This document shows positions 1 to 5,427 of a DNA stretch of 7,591 nt, piece after piece. The notes under the pieces were generated by a model. It saw nothing but the letters and a program-made list of their open reading frames with translations, ran no database searches and was not told the DNA's origin. Each line of letters starts with the position of its first letter. The stretch's first letter is position 1. Source of the DNA: Syntrophomonadaceae bacterium (lineage in GTDB: Bacteria > Bacillota > Dethiobacteria > DTU022); NCBI GenBank assembly GCA_007136055.1, contig SLHT01000254.1, forward strand, positions 1 to 7,591, read 5' to 3'. Position numbers and translations under genes: made by a program.

Positions 1-807
1 AAATCTCCCCGGGCCAGCGCCCAGGTCAAATCTGCAGTCCTGCTTGCCGGGTTATATGCCGAGGGTATTACCACCGTGGAAGAGCCTTTCCCGAGCCGCA
101 ACCATACTGAGTTGATGCTGGAACGGTTTGGAGCTGTAATTGAAAGCGCAAACCGCAAAGTTGTCCTGCGCGGCCGGCCGAAATTGAGAGGCGGTCAGGT
201 TTTGGTGCCGGGGGATATTTCAGCTGCCGCTTTTATTATGGCCGCAGCGGCAATTATTCCGGATTCTGAAGTACACCTTAAAAATATCGGTATAAATCCA
301 ACCCGCAGCGGGATTATTGAAGTCCTGCAAAATATGGGCGCTTCTCTAGAGCTCAAGAATAGTCGTTATTGGGGCAATGAGCCAATCGCCGATATCCTGG
401 TTAGGGGCGGAAGTCCGCTTAACGGCATATCTATAAGCGGGGATATAATTCCCCGTCTAATTGATGAGATACCTGTTATTGCCGTCTTGGCGGCTGTAGC
501 CGAGGGGAAAACCGTGATCAGTGATGCTGCTGAACTGAGGGTTAAAGAGGCGGATCGAATTACCGAATTAAGTTTCCAGCTGGATAAAATGGGTGTAGAT
601 ATAAGCGAAACTAAAGACGGGATGATCATCGAAGGTGGAAAGCCTTTAAAAGGGGCTGAAGTGGAAAGCTGTGGAGATCATCGTATTGCCATGGCCCTGG
701 CCGTGGCCGGTCTGGCTGCCAAAGGCGAAACAGCAGTGCACGACGCAGAAGTGATTAATATCTCTTTCCCCGGGTTTATGTCCACTATGCGCTCACTGAT
801 CGTTTAG
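1..807 (+). CDS. aroA: 3-phosphoshikimate 1-carboxyvinyltransferase (EPSP synthase), 5' end outside the window
   Basis: EPSP synthase joins phosphoenolpyruvate to shikimate-3-phosphate, the sixth step of the cytoplasmic shikimate pathway. The reading frame is open from base 1, so the start lies upstream. 268 codons are visible; the family is usually about 430 residues, so roughly 160 are missing. Visible family motifs, numbered from the first visible codon: SAQVK (6-10), SRNHTE (32-37), PGDISAAAF (70-78), NPTR (99-102), LIDEIP with the catalytic-type Asp at 155, RVKEADR (180-186), GDHRIAMA (225-232) and ISFPGF near the C-terminus. SAQxK, RxHxE and NxTR are the motifs used to define class II, glyphosate-tolerant-type enzymes. 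The stop at 805-807 is followed by a small hairpin and a promoter candidate, so aroA may be the last gene of an upstream unit. Identity is very secure; the class assignment is a motif-based inference. Confidence 0.97.
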   Translation, partial: KSPRASAQVKSAVLLAGLYAEGITTVEEPFPSRNHTELMLERFGAVIESANRKVVLRGRPKLRGGQVLVPGDISAAAFIMAAAAIIPDSEVHLKNIGINPTRSGIIEVLQNMGASLELKNSRYWGNEPIADILVRGGSPLNGISISGDIIPRLIDEIPVIAVLAAVAEGKTVISDAAELRVKEADRITELSFQLDKMGVDISETKDGMIIEGGKPLKGAEVESCGDHRIAMALAVAGLAAKGETAVHDAEVINISFPGFMSTMRSLIV

Positions 808-829
808 CAGCGTCATAATTGACGCCTGC
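807..829 (+). terminator. Small hairpin just after aroA (possible weak terminator)
   Basis: GCAGCGTCA (807-815) pairs with TGACG plus CTGC (820-824 and 826-829) around the loop TAAT, with one bulged C at 825. This gives a stem of nine pairs. No run of T follows, so it is not a classical intrinsic terminator. It begins at the last base of the aroA stop codon and overlaps the -35 box of the promoter candidate before hisD. It may mark a transcript boundary or be chance. Confidence 0.3.
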
Positions 830-847
830 GACTTGTTATGTTAATAT
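819..847 (+). promoter_or_regulatory. Sigma-A (sigma-70) type promoter candidate for the his block
   Basis: TTGACG at 819-824 matches five of six bases of the -35 consensus. It is followed by exactly 17 bases and then TAATAT at 842-847, which matches four of six bases of the -10 consensus. The local sequence around the -10 is AT-rich. Transcription would start near 853-855, leaving a leader of about 58 bases before the hisD start at 912. This is too short for a T-box and no such structure is visible. The position at the junction between an aro gene and the first his gene makes functional sense, but this is a pattern match only. Confidence 0.45.
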
Positions 848-899
848 ATGGTTGTTCTTTCCACTTATCCTCGCTGGCAGGTTGCTTTTGCGGCAGATT

Positions 900-904
900 A
901 GGAG
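900..904 (+). promoter_or_regulatory. Ribosome binding site fixing the hisD start
   Basis: AGGAG at 900-904 lies seven bases before the ATG at 912. It decides the start in favour of 912 over an in-frame TTG at 819, which has no comparable site and would add 31 residues not expected in the family. Confidence 0.75.
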
Positions 905-911
905 AAAACCG

Positions 912-2207
912 ATGCCCTTGCCTGTTTGTTCCTTTGAAAAATATAAAAAAGATCATCCGCTGGTAAGCCTGCATGATTACCCCCGGGAGCGCAAGCAGGT
1001 TTTGAAAATAATTGCAGATGTCCGCAAAGACGGTGATGCTGCCCTTATTAAATATACCAAAGAATATGATCGGGCTGAACTGTCGCAACTGCAGGTCAGT
1101 GCTGAAGAAACTGCAGAGGCAGTAAAATCGGTCGATCCTGTATTGCTGGAAGCTGTTCGCGGGGCGAAAGAAAACATAGAGCGTTTTCACCGCCACCAGG
1201 TTGAAACAAATTGGTGGGAAAGTGGCCCGGGATGGTTGGCCGGTCAACGTTCACTCCCCCTTCAAAAGGTAGGCGCATATATCCCCGGAGGTACGGCAGC
1301 TTACCCGTCATCGGTGCTGATGACAGTTATACCTGCCATCATAGCGGGGGTTGAGGAAGTTTATCTCTGCACACCACCGGACAGTGATGGAACGGTTAAC
1401 CCACTGACCCTTGCCGCAGCTTATGAAGCCGGGGCAACTGCTGTATATAAAGTTGGGGGAGCTCAGGCTGTTGCAGCCATGGCTTACGGTACAGAAACTA
1501 TACCAGGGGTGCAAAAAATAGTTGGACCGGGAAATATTTATGTAACCCTTGCTAAAAAGGAAGTTTTCGGGCCGGTCGGAATTGATATGCTGGCCGGACC
1601 CAGCGAAATAGTAATTGTCGCTGAAGAGGGGGTTCAACCTGCCTTTATTGCCGCTGACCTGCTTTCCCAGGCAGAGCACGATCCCCTGTCCCGTGCAATT
1701 TTAATTACCCCTTCAGAAGCGCTGTCGCACCTGGTTGTTGAACATCTCGAAGAGCAGCTGGAAACACTGCCCAGAAAGAATATTGCCCTTCAGGCTTTGG
1801 AGAAGCAGGGAGCAATAATCATGGTTTCCGATCTTAATGAAGCCTGGTTGATAGTCAACGAACTGGCCCCCGAGCACCTCGAACTGCATCTTGAAGATGC
1901 GTGGCGTTACCTTGACAGTATTAAAAATGCCGGCGCTGTATTTGTCGGTTCTTTTACACCTGAATCGGTTGGAGATTACTGGGCCGGTTCAAATCACGTT
2001 TTGCCCACGGGAACGGCAGCTCGTTATGCTTCCCCGCTTGGAGTATCCGATTTCTTGAAAAGGTCGCATGTCCTCAGTTACTCGTCCGTCGCCCTGCAAC
2101 AATCAGCCCCGCAAATTGCTGCCCTGGCCCGGGTGGAAGGGCTGGAAGCGCATGCCAGGGCCGTGTTATTAAGGAGGCAGAACAATGAACCGACAGGTAA
2201 AAATTGA
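912..2207 (+). CDS. hisD: Histidinol dehydrogenase
   Basis: HisD oxidises L-histidinol through histidinal to L-histidine with two NAD+, the last two steps of histidine synthesis, in the cytoplasm as a zinc-dependent homodimer. From the ATG at 912 the product is 431 residues, the normal family length. Visible features are GAYIPGGTAAYPSS (121-134), KVGGAQAVAA (180-189), VGPGNIYV (204-211) and DMLAGPSE (225-232). The expected zinc ligands are Gln253 and His256 in SQAEHDP, Asp355 in GDYWAGSNH and His414 in LEAHARA. The catalytic Glu-His pair is Glu321-His322 in APEHLE. It is the first gene of the his block, 104 bases after aroA, with its own promoter candidate. Its last 23 bases overlap hisB, and the hisB ribosome binding site lies inside hisD, so the two are probably translationally coupled. 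hisC, often next to hisD, is absent here. Confidence 0.97.
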   Translation: MPLPVCSFEKYKKDHPLVSLHDYPRERKQVLKIIADVRKDGDAALIKYTKEYDRAELSQLQVSAEETAEAVKSVDPVLLEAVRGAKENIERFHRHQVETNWWESGPGWLAGQRSLPLQKVGAYIPGGTAAYPSSVLMTVIPAIIAGVEEVYLCTPPDSDGTVNPLTLAAAYEAGATAVYKVGGAQAVAAMAYGTETIPGVQKIVGPGNIYVTLAKKEVFGPVGIDMLAGPSEIVIVAEEGVQPAFIAADLLSQAEHDPLSRAILITPSEALSHLVVEHLEEQLETLPRKNIALQALEKQGAIIMVSDLNEAWLIVNELAPEHLELHLEDAWRYLDSIKNAGAVFVGSFTPESVGDYWAGSNHVLPTGTAARYASPLGVSDFLKRSHVLSYSSVALQQSAPQIAALARVEGLEAHARAVLLRRQNNEPTGKN

Positions 2208-2775
2208 ACGAAAAACTGCAGAAACTGCTATAGCTTTAGATCTAAACCTGGATGGAAGCGGCCGGGCTGATCTGGCAATGGGTCTGCCGTTTTTTGAGCA
2301 CATGCTTACCCTGTGGTGCCGTCACGGTTTTTTTGACCTGACGATCAAAGCTGAAGGTGATATTGAAGTTGATGCCCACCATCTTGTTGAGGATACAGGT
2401 ATTTGTCTCGGTCGGGCCTGGAATGAAGCCCTCGGTAGTAAAAAAGGGATAAGGCGCTTTGGTTTTAGTGTCGTGCCGATGGATGAAGCTCTCGTTACAG
2501 CGGTAACCGATCTTTCCGGGCGGTCCTGGTTGCATTACGACTTTACTTTTTCGCCGGGACAGGTCGGATCAATGGACCCTGAATTGTTCAGGGAGTTTTG
2601 GCAGGCCTTTGTTAACGAAGGAAAATTTAATCTGCACCTGGTTATGAATCATGGTCATAATAAACATCATATAATCGAAGCATCTTATAAGGCTGCCGGC
2701 AGGGCAATGAATGAAGCCTCTACTCTCATTGAAGGCTTTGATGAAGTCCTTTCGACCAAGGGGAACTTAGAATGA
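2185..2775 (+). CDS. hisB: Imidazoleglycerol-phosphate dehydratase
   Basis: HisB dehydrates imidazoleglycerol phosphate to imidazoleacetol phosphate, step 6 of histidine synthesis, using a manganese-type metal cluster in a large oligomer. The product is 196 residues, typical of the single-domain bacterial enzyme without a fused phosphatase; that activity is supplied by the PHP gene downstream. Visible motifs are PFFEHML (35-41), RHGFFDL (46-52), AHHLVEDTG (64-72) with His65, His66 and Glu69, GIRRFG (88-93), PMDEAL (98-103), DLSGR (109-113) and NKHHIIEASYKA (159-170) with His161, His162 and Glu165. These carry the two metal-binding HHxxE motifs. The usual DDHHT reads DAHHL here, a mild departure beside the intact ligands. 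The ATG is preceded by AAGGAGG at 2171-2177 within hisD. It ends ten bases before the favoured hisA start. hisH, often between hisB and hisA, is missing. Confidence 0.96.
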   Translation: MNRQVKIERKTAETAIALDLNLDGSGRADLAMGLPFFEHMLTLWCRHGFFDLTIKAEGDIEVDAHHLVEDTGICLGRAWNEALGSKKGIRRFGFSVVPMDEALVTAVTDLSGRSWLHYDFTFSPGQVGSMDPELFREFWQAFVNEGKFNLHLVMNHGHNKHHIIEASYKAAGRAMNEASTLIEGFDEVLSTKGNLE

Positions 2776-2780
2776 GGTGA
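2774..2780 (+). promoter_or_regulatory. Ribosome binding site overlapping the hisB stop, fixing the hisA start
   Basis: GAGGTGA at 2774-2780 begins inside the hisB TGA stop (2773-2775) and sits five bases before TTG at 2786. An alternative GTG start at 2777 lies within this site and so is unlikely. The overlap suggests translational coupling of hisB and hisA. Confidence 0.65.
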
Positions 2781-2785
2781 TTGAC

Positions 2786-3505
2786 TTGTTGGTTATACCT
2801 GCCATCGATTTACACCGGGGGCGTTGTGTCAGGCTTTACCAGGGAGATCCGGAACGGGAAACCGTTTATGGCAATAACCCTGTTGAAGTTGCCCTGCAGT
2901 GGGAACAGTTGGGTGCAAAAATGCTGCATCTCGTTGATCTTGACGGAGCTTTTACCGGCCACTCGAAAAATACTGAGATAATCTGTGCCATTGGGGAAAA
3001 AGTGAACATACCTCTTCAGTTGGGTGGAGGCATGCGTTCAAGGGAAACTGTAGAAAAAGCCCTGTCTGCTGGTGTCTCCAGGATTATCATGGGAACTATA
3101 GCCATCGATCAGCCTGAACTGGCCCAAGAATTGGCAAGTTATTACGGTGAACGGATTTTAGTCGGCATCGATGCCCGTGAAGGTATGGCTGCCGTTAAAG
3201 GCTGGACACAGTCATCTACGGTAAAAACACTCGATCTGGCGGCCCGTATTGAAGAATGGGGCATCAGGGAAATAGTATACACTGATATTCAGAAAGATGG
3301 TACCATGCAGGGCCCTGATTTAAAAGGTCTGGAAGAACTTATTGAAAAAACAGGTCTGCAGATTATCATGTCGGGGGGCATATCATCAATCGAAGATTTG
3401 AAATCACTCAAACCATATAACGAAAGGGTCAAAGGGGTGATTATCGGTAAAGCGCTCTATTCCAACCAGGTGACTCTCCCTGACGCTATGGCAGTATTTT
3501 CCTAA
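2786..3505 (+). CDS. hisA: ProFAR isomerase, 1-(5-phosphoribosyl)-5-[(5-phosphoribosylamino)methylideneamino]imidazole-4-carboxamide isomerase
   Basis: HisA is the (beta/alpha)8-barrel Amadori isomerase that turns ProFAR into PRFAR, step 4 of histidine synthesis. I place the start at TTG 2786, giving MLVIPAIDL, the standard family N-terminus, and 239 residues, the standard length. A GTG at 2777 would add three residues but lies in the ribosome binding site. Catalytic Asp8 (AIDL) and Asp129 (VGIDAREG) are present. LVDLDGA (49-55), LGGGMRS (79-85), and a C-terminal MSGGISS and VIIGKALY provide the phosphate-binding loops. The motif at Asp129 and the LVDLDGA segment fit HisA; the paralogue HisF usually begins with AKRIIPCLDV, which is absent. 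The usual partners hisH upstream and hisF downstream are not here, and a palindromic repeat cluster starts a few bases after the stop. Confidence 0.95.
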   Translation: MLVIPAIDLHRGRCVRLYQGDPERETVYGNNPVEVALQWEQLGAKMLHLVDLDGAFTGHSKNTEIICAIGEKVNIPLQLGGGMRSRETVEKALSAGVSRIIMGTIAIDQPELAQELASYYGERILVGIDAREGMAAVKGWTQSSTVKTLDLAARIEEWGIREIVYTDIQKDGTMQGPDLKGLEELIEKTGLQIIMSGGISSIEDLKSLKPYNERVKGVIIGKALYSNQVTLPDAMAVFS

Positions 3506-3508
3506 CCA

Positions 3509-3537
3509 GGACAGGGGGACAGGTTCCTTGTCCCACC
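3509..3537 (+). repeat. Repeat unit A (direct, left flank missing)
   Basis: The unit contains two tandem GGACAGG words followed by TTCCTTGTCCCACC. GGGACA (3516-3521) pairs with TGTCCC (3529-3534) around a seven-base loop. It is a perfect 29-base inverted match to part of unit C but lacks the TTCCCAAATC flank found in B and C. Confidence 0.85.
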
Positions 3538-3542
3538 AAAAA

Positions 3543-3581
3543 TTCCCAAATCGGGACAGGGGGACAGGTTAACTGTCCCGG
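3543..3581 (+). repeat. Repeat unit B (direct, variant loop)
   Basis: The unit has the left flank TTCCCAAATC and the tandem GGGACAGG words, then AACTGTCCCGG in place of CCTTGTCCCACC. The loop change is matched by restored pairing: GGGACAG (3561-3567) and CTGTCCC (3573-3579) form a perfect seven-pair stem. This suggests that the hairpin itself is maintained. Confidence 0.85.
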
Positions 3582-3626
3582 ATATAGCTTCTTGCAGAGA
3601 AACTGAAAAGTTAATTGGAATAATAT

Positions 3627-3666
3627 GGTGGGACAAGGAACCTGTCCCCCTGTCCCGATTTGGGAA
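3627..3666 (-). repeat. Repeat unit C (inverted, full length)
   Basis: On the minus strand this reads as the left flank TTCCCAAATC, the tandem GGGACAGG words and the TTCCTTGTCCCACC end, 40 bases in total. GGGACA (3630-3635) pairs with TGTCCC (3643-3648). It could pair over 28-29 bp with either A or B in a hisA-hisI transcript. Confidence 0.85.
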
Positions 3667-3685
3667 AAGATGGTTGAATATAATT

Positions 3686-3690
3686 GGAGG
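3686..3690 (+). promoter_or_regulatory. Ribosome binding site fixing the hisI start
   Basis: GGAGG at 3686-3690 lies seven bases before TTG at 3698. An in-frame TTG at 3674 lies upstream of this site and has none of its own, so 3698 is preferred. Confidence 0.7.
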
Positions 3691-3697
3691 GTTAAAT

Positions 3698-4087
3698 TTG
3701 GCGGAAATAAAGAATGATGATAATTTACAGCCCCTGGAAACAGGACAGCTTAAGTATGATCAGAACAACCTGATCCCGGCGGTTATTCAGGATGATCGAA
3801 GTAATGTTGTTCTGATGGTCGGTTATATGAACGAAGAAGCTGTAAAGCGAACCATTAGTGAAGGCAAAGTTTGTTTTTGGAGCCGCAGTCGGCAAAAATA
3901 CTGGGTAAAAGGCGAAACATCAGGTAATATTTTCGAGGTCAAGTCAATTTGCGCCGATTGTGATGCCGACACCCTGCTGGTTAAGGTTATACCGCTTGGC
4001 CCGGGGTTGGCCTGTCACACAGGCCGCTACTCCTGTTTCTATAATACTCTGGACGGGTTTAAACAGCAGGAGCAAAATAATGGTTGA
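3698..4087 (+). CDS. hisI: Phosphoribosyl-AMP cyclohydrolase
   Basis: HisI opens the adenine ring of phosphoribosyl-AMP, step 3 of histidine synthesis, as a cytoplasmic zinc- and magnesium-dependent dimer. From TTG 3698 the product is 129 residues, the usual size of the stand-alone enzyme. Visible motifs are MVGYMNEEA (40-48), FWSRSRQKYWVKGETSGN (60-77), DCDAD (87-91) and ACHTGRYSCFY (105-115). By analogy with characterised enzymes, Asp87, Asp89 and Asp91 bind magnesium, and Cys88, Cys106 and Cys113 bind zinc. The C-terminus ends soon after this motif, so there is no fused HisE (phosphoribosyl-ATP pyrophosphohydrolase) domain and no separate hisE in view. It overlaps the phosphatase gene by eight bases, so the two are very likely co-translated. 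The gap upstream holds the repeat cluster instead of hisF. Confidence 0.95.
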   Translation: MAEIKNDDNLQPLETGQLKYDQNNLIPAVIQDDRSNVVLMVGYMNEEAVKRTISEGKVCFWSRSRQKYWVKGETSGNIFEVKSICADCDADTLLVKVIPLGPGLACHTGRYSCFYNTLDGFKQQEQNNG

Positions 4088-4877
4088 TTATCATCTCCAC
4101 ACTCCCCGCTGCTGCCATGCGGAAGGAACTCCCGAGGAATATCTGGCTGAAGCTGAACGTAAAGGGTTAAGGGAAATAGGGTTTGCCGATCATTTTCCCT
4201 TAGGATTGCTGGACTATATTCCGCGCGCTCAGGTAACAATGAATTCTGATGAACTCGAGGGCTATATTGGACAGATCGAGGCTTTGAAAGGCTATTCCGC
4301 TCAGGTAGACATTAAAACAGGCATTGAAGTAGACTATCTGCCGGGGACTGAAGATAAGCTTGCCGACTTACTCAAAGATTACAGGTTTGATTATGTAATA
4401 GGTTCGATTCATTTTATGGAGGATTGGGATTTTACCCACCCTGTTTACGCTGACAGTTACAGGGAGCGGGATTTGAACAAGTTATACCAGACTTACTTTA
4501 AACTTGTATGGGATCTCTGCCGCAGCGGCCTTTTTGACATTATCGGCCACATCGACGTGATTAAAAAATTTGGTTATCGCCCTGTTAGTGACCTGGAGCC
4601 CTATTGGACGGAAACAGCCCGCGTTCTTAAAGAAACAGATACCTGTCTTGAGCTTAACACAGCCGGCCGGGATGCTCCTGTAAATGAGTTTTATCCCCAT
4701 AAAAGGCTTCTTGAAAAATGTTTTCAAAGGGGAGTGCCGGTAACGATGGGTTCAGACGCTCACGGTCCTGTACAGGTTGGCCGTTATTTTAAAGAGGCCG
4801 CGGAATTGTTAAAAACAACGGGTTATAAAGAGCTGGCAGTTTTCGAAAAACGGGTTAAGCGCAGTGTTTCTTTCTAG
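4080..4877 (+). CDS. hisJ: Histidinol-phosphatase, PHP family (HisJ/HisK type)
   Basis: PHP-family histidinol phosphatases remove phosphate from L-histidinol phosphate, step 8 of histidine synthesis, and replace the HAD-type phosphatase of enteric bacteria. The 265-residue length is normal. The PHP metal ligands are all visible in order: His5 and His7 (HLH), His38 (ADH), Glu83 (GIEVDY), His111 (SIHF), His157 (GHID), and Asp226 with His228 (SDAH). I chose ATG 4080 because the product begins directly with VDYHLHT as the family does and CAGGAG at 4067-4072 lies seven bases upstream. The frame is open to 3960, but that part only overlaps hisI. It overlaps hisI by eight bases. Some PHP proteins act on other phosphoesters, but the his neighbours and the HisJ-like pattern make histidinol phosphate by far the most likely substrate. 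The symbol hisK is used in some species. Confidence 0.92.
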   Translation: MVDYHLHTPRCCHAEGTPEEYLAEAERKGLREIGFADHFPLGLLDYIPRAQVTMNSDELEGYIGQIEALKGYSAQVDIKTGIEVDYLPGTEDKLADLLKDYRFDYVIGSIHFMEDWDFTHPVYADSYRERDLNKLYQTYFKLVWDLCRSGLFDIIGHIDVIKKFGYRPVSDLEPYWTETARVLKETDTCLELNTAGRDAPVNEFYPHKRLLEKCFQRGVPVTMGSDAHGPVQVGRYFKEAAELLKTTGYKELAVFEKRVKRSVSF

Positions 4878-4940
4878 ATCAATGCATCGATCGTAAAACG
4901 AAAGGGTCGGGCCGGTAATAAGGAAAGGTCTTTGTGTAAG

Positions 4941-4946
4941 AGGAGG
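4941..4946 (+). promoter_or_regulatory. Ribosome binding site fixing the ogt start
   Basis: AGGAGG at 4941-4946, seven bases before TTG 4954, is the strongest site near this gene. It supports the non-ATG start and shows that the gene is translated on its own, not by overlap with hisJ. Confidence 0.75.
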
Positions 4947-4953
4947 GGTTTCA

Positions 4954-5427
4954 TTGCCTTACCTATGCTGTGACCGAATTGTCACTTCAAAGGGCGTTTT
5001 TGCGATTCTTTTCAGCAGTGACGGTATCTACGAAATATTTTTCCCGGGCAGGAGCCCGGATCAGGAGTATCCTTACCGAAAACTACCCTGGCCGCAGCTG
5101 AAAGAAGACCTGAGGCACTACCTGGACGGTCAAAAAGTAGATTGGGCTCAATATCCCCTTGATTGCAGTGGTTACCGAACCTTTACCGCCGCCCTGCTTG
5201 AACAGGTAAGCCAGGTTCCTCACGGGCAGGTGTGCACATATCGTGAAGCAGCTGAAAAGGCCGGTTCGCCGAAAGGCTGGCGGGCAGCCGGGCAGGCCCT
5301 AAAAGCAAACCGTCACCCGATTATCGTGCCCTGCCACCGGGTTGTCGGCAGCGGCGGTAAACCCGGTGGCTTTAGCGGCCCCGAAGGCTGGAAACAAATG
5401 CTGCTGGAATTGGAAGGCGCTATTTGA
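4954..5427 (+). CDS. ogt: Methylated-DNA--[protein]-cysteine S-methyltransferase (O6-alkylguanine-DNA alkyltransferase)
   Basis: This is a suicide DNA repair protein that moves the alkyl group from O6-alkylguanine to its own cysteine. The product is 157 residues from TTG 4954, typical of short Ogt/MGMT proteins. Residues 1-70 resemble the variable N-terminal domain, and the conserved DNA-binding domain follows. Visible features are VPHGQVCTYREAA (88-100) with the helix-turn-helix region, Arg110 as the likely arginine finger, the acceptor Cys127 in VPCHRVV, and GGFSG (138-142) with the closing tryptophan of GPEGW. There is no AraC/Ada-type regulatory domain, so it is not Ada. It lies 76 bases after hisJ on the same strand with no clear terminator between, so it may be read from the his transcript. 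It has no known role in histidine or aromatic synthesis. Whether it should be called ogt or adaB cannot be settled from sequence alone. Confidence 0.93.
   Translation: MPYLCCDRIVTSKGVFAILFSSDGIYEIFFPGRSPDQEYPYRKLPWPQLKEDLRHYLDGQKVDWAQYPLDCSGYRTFTAALLEQVSQVPHGQVCTYREAAEKAGSPKGWRAAGQALKANRHPIIVPCHRVVGSGGKPGGFSGPEGWKQMLLELEGAI

Larger units (their letters stand above)
3508..3666. repeat. Cluster of three GGGACAGG-type palindromic repeats between hisA and hisI
   Basis: Three related units fill almost the whole hisA-hisI gap. Unit A (3509-3537) and unit B (3543-3581) are direct; unit C (3627-3666) is inverted. Bases 3509-3537 are the perfect reverse complement of 3627-3655 (29 bp, 89 bases between arms). 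Bases 3543-3570 are the perfect reverse complement of 3639-3666 (28 bp). Unit C joins the left flank of B to the right end of A, so C looks like the full 40-base unit, A like a left-shortened copy and B like a copy with a changed loop. Each unit also folds alone, for example GGGACAG-GTTAA-CTGTCCC at 3561-3579. It begins three bases after the hisA stop and ends 19 bases before the hisI ribosome binding site. No transposase lies nearby. It resembles a dispersed intergenic element of the REP kind; that class is an inference. Confidence 0.9.

Noticed and set aside
819..911. N-terminal extension of hisD from a TTG at 819
   Set aside because: The extension matches nothing in HisD, the TTG falls in the promoter -35 box, and a good ribosome binding site supports ATG 912.
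808..911. T-box or histidine attenuator leader before hisD
   Set aside because: The gap is only 104 bases, with no T-box sequence, no histidine-codon-rich leader peptide and no terminator.
813..1679. Several minus-strand open frames opposite hisD
   Set aside because: They lie opposite a fully conserved gene, share no recognisable family, lack ribosome binding sites and have low-quality compositions. They are shadows of the hisD codon pattern.
3508..3666. CRISPR array in the hisA-hisI gap
   Set aside because: There are only three units, one is inverted, spacers are of unequal size (5 and 45 bases), and no cas gene is near.
3508..3666. Intrinsic terminator after hisA
   Set aside because: The hairpins are GC-rich but none is followed by a T-run on the plus strand, and the downstream his genes appear to belong to the same unit.
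3960..4079. Longer hisJ starting inside hisI
   Set aside because: The added residues only read hisI in another frame. The PHP family begins with the HxH motif within the first ten residues, as it does from ATG 4080.
4878..4953. Terminator between hisJ and ogt
   Set aside because: There is only a short imperfect palindrome around ATGCAT and no T-run.
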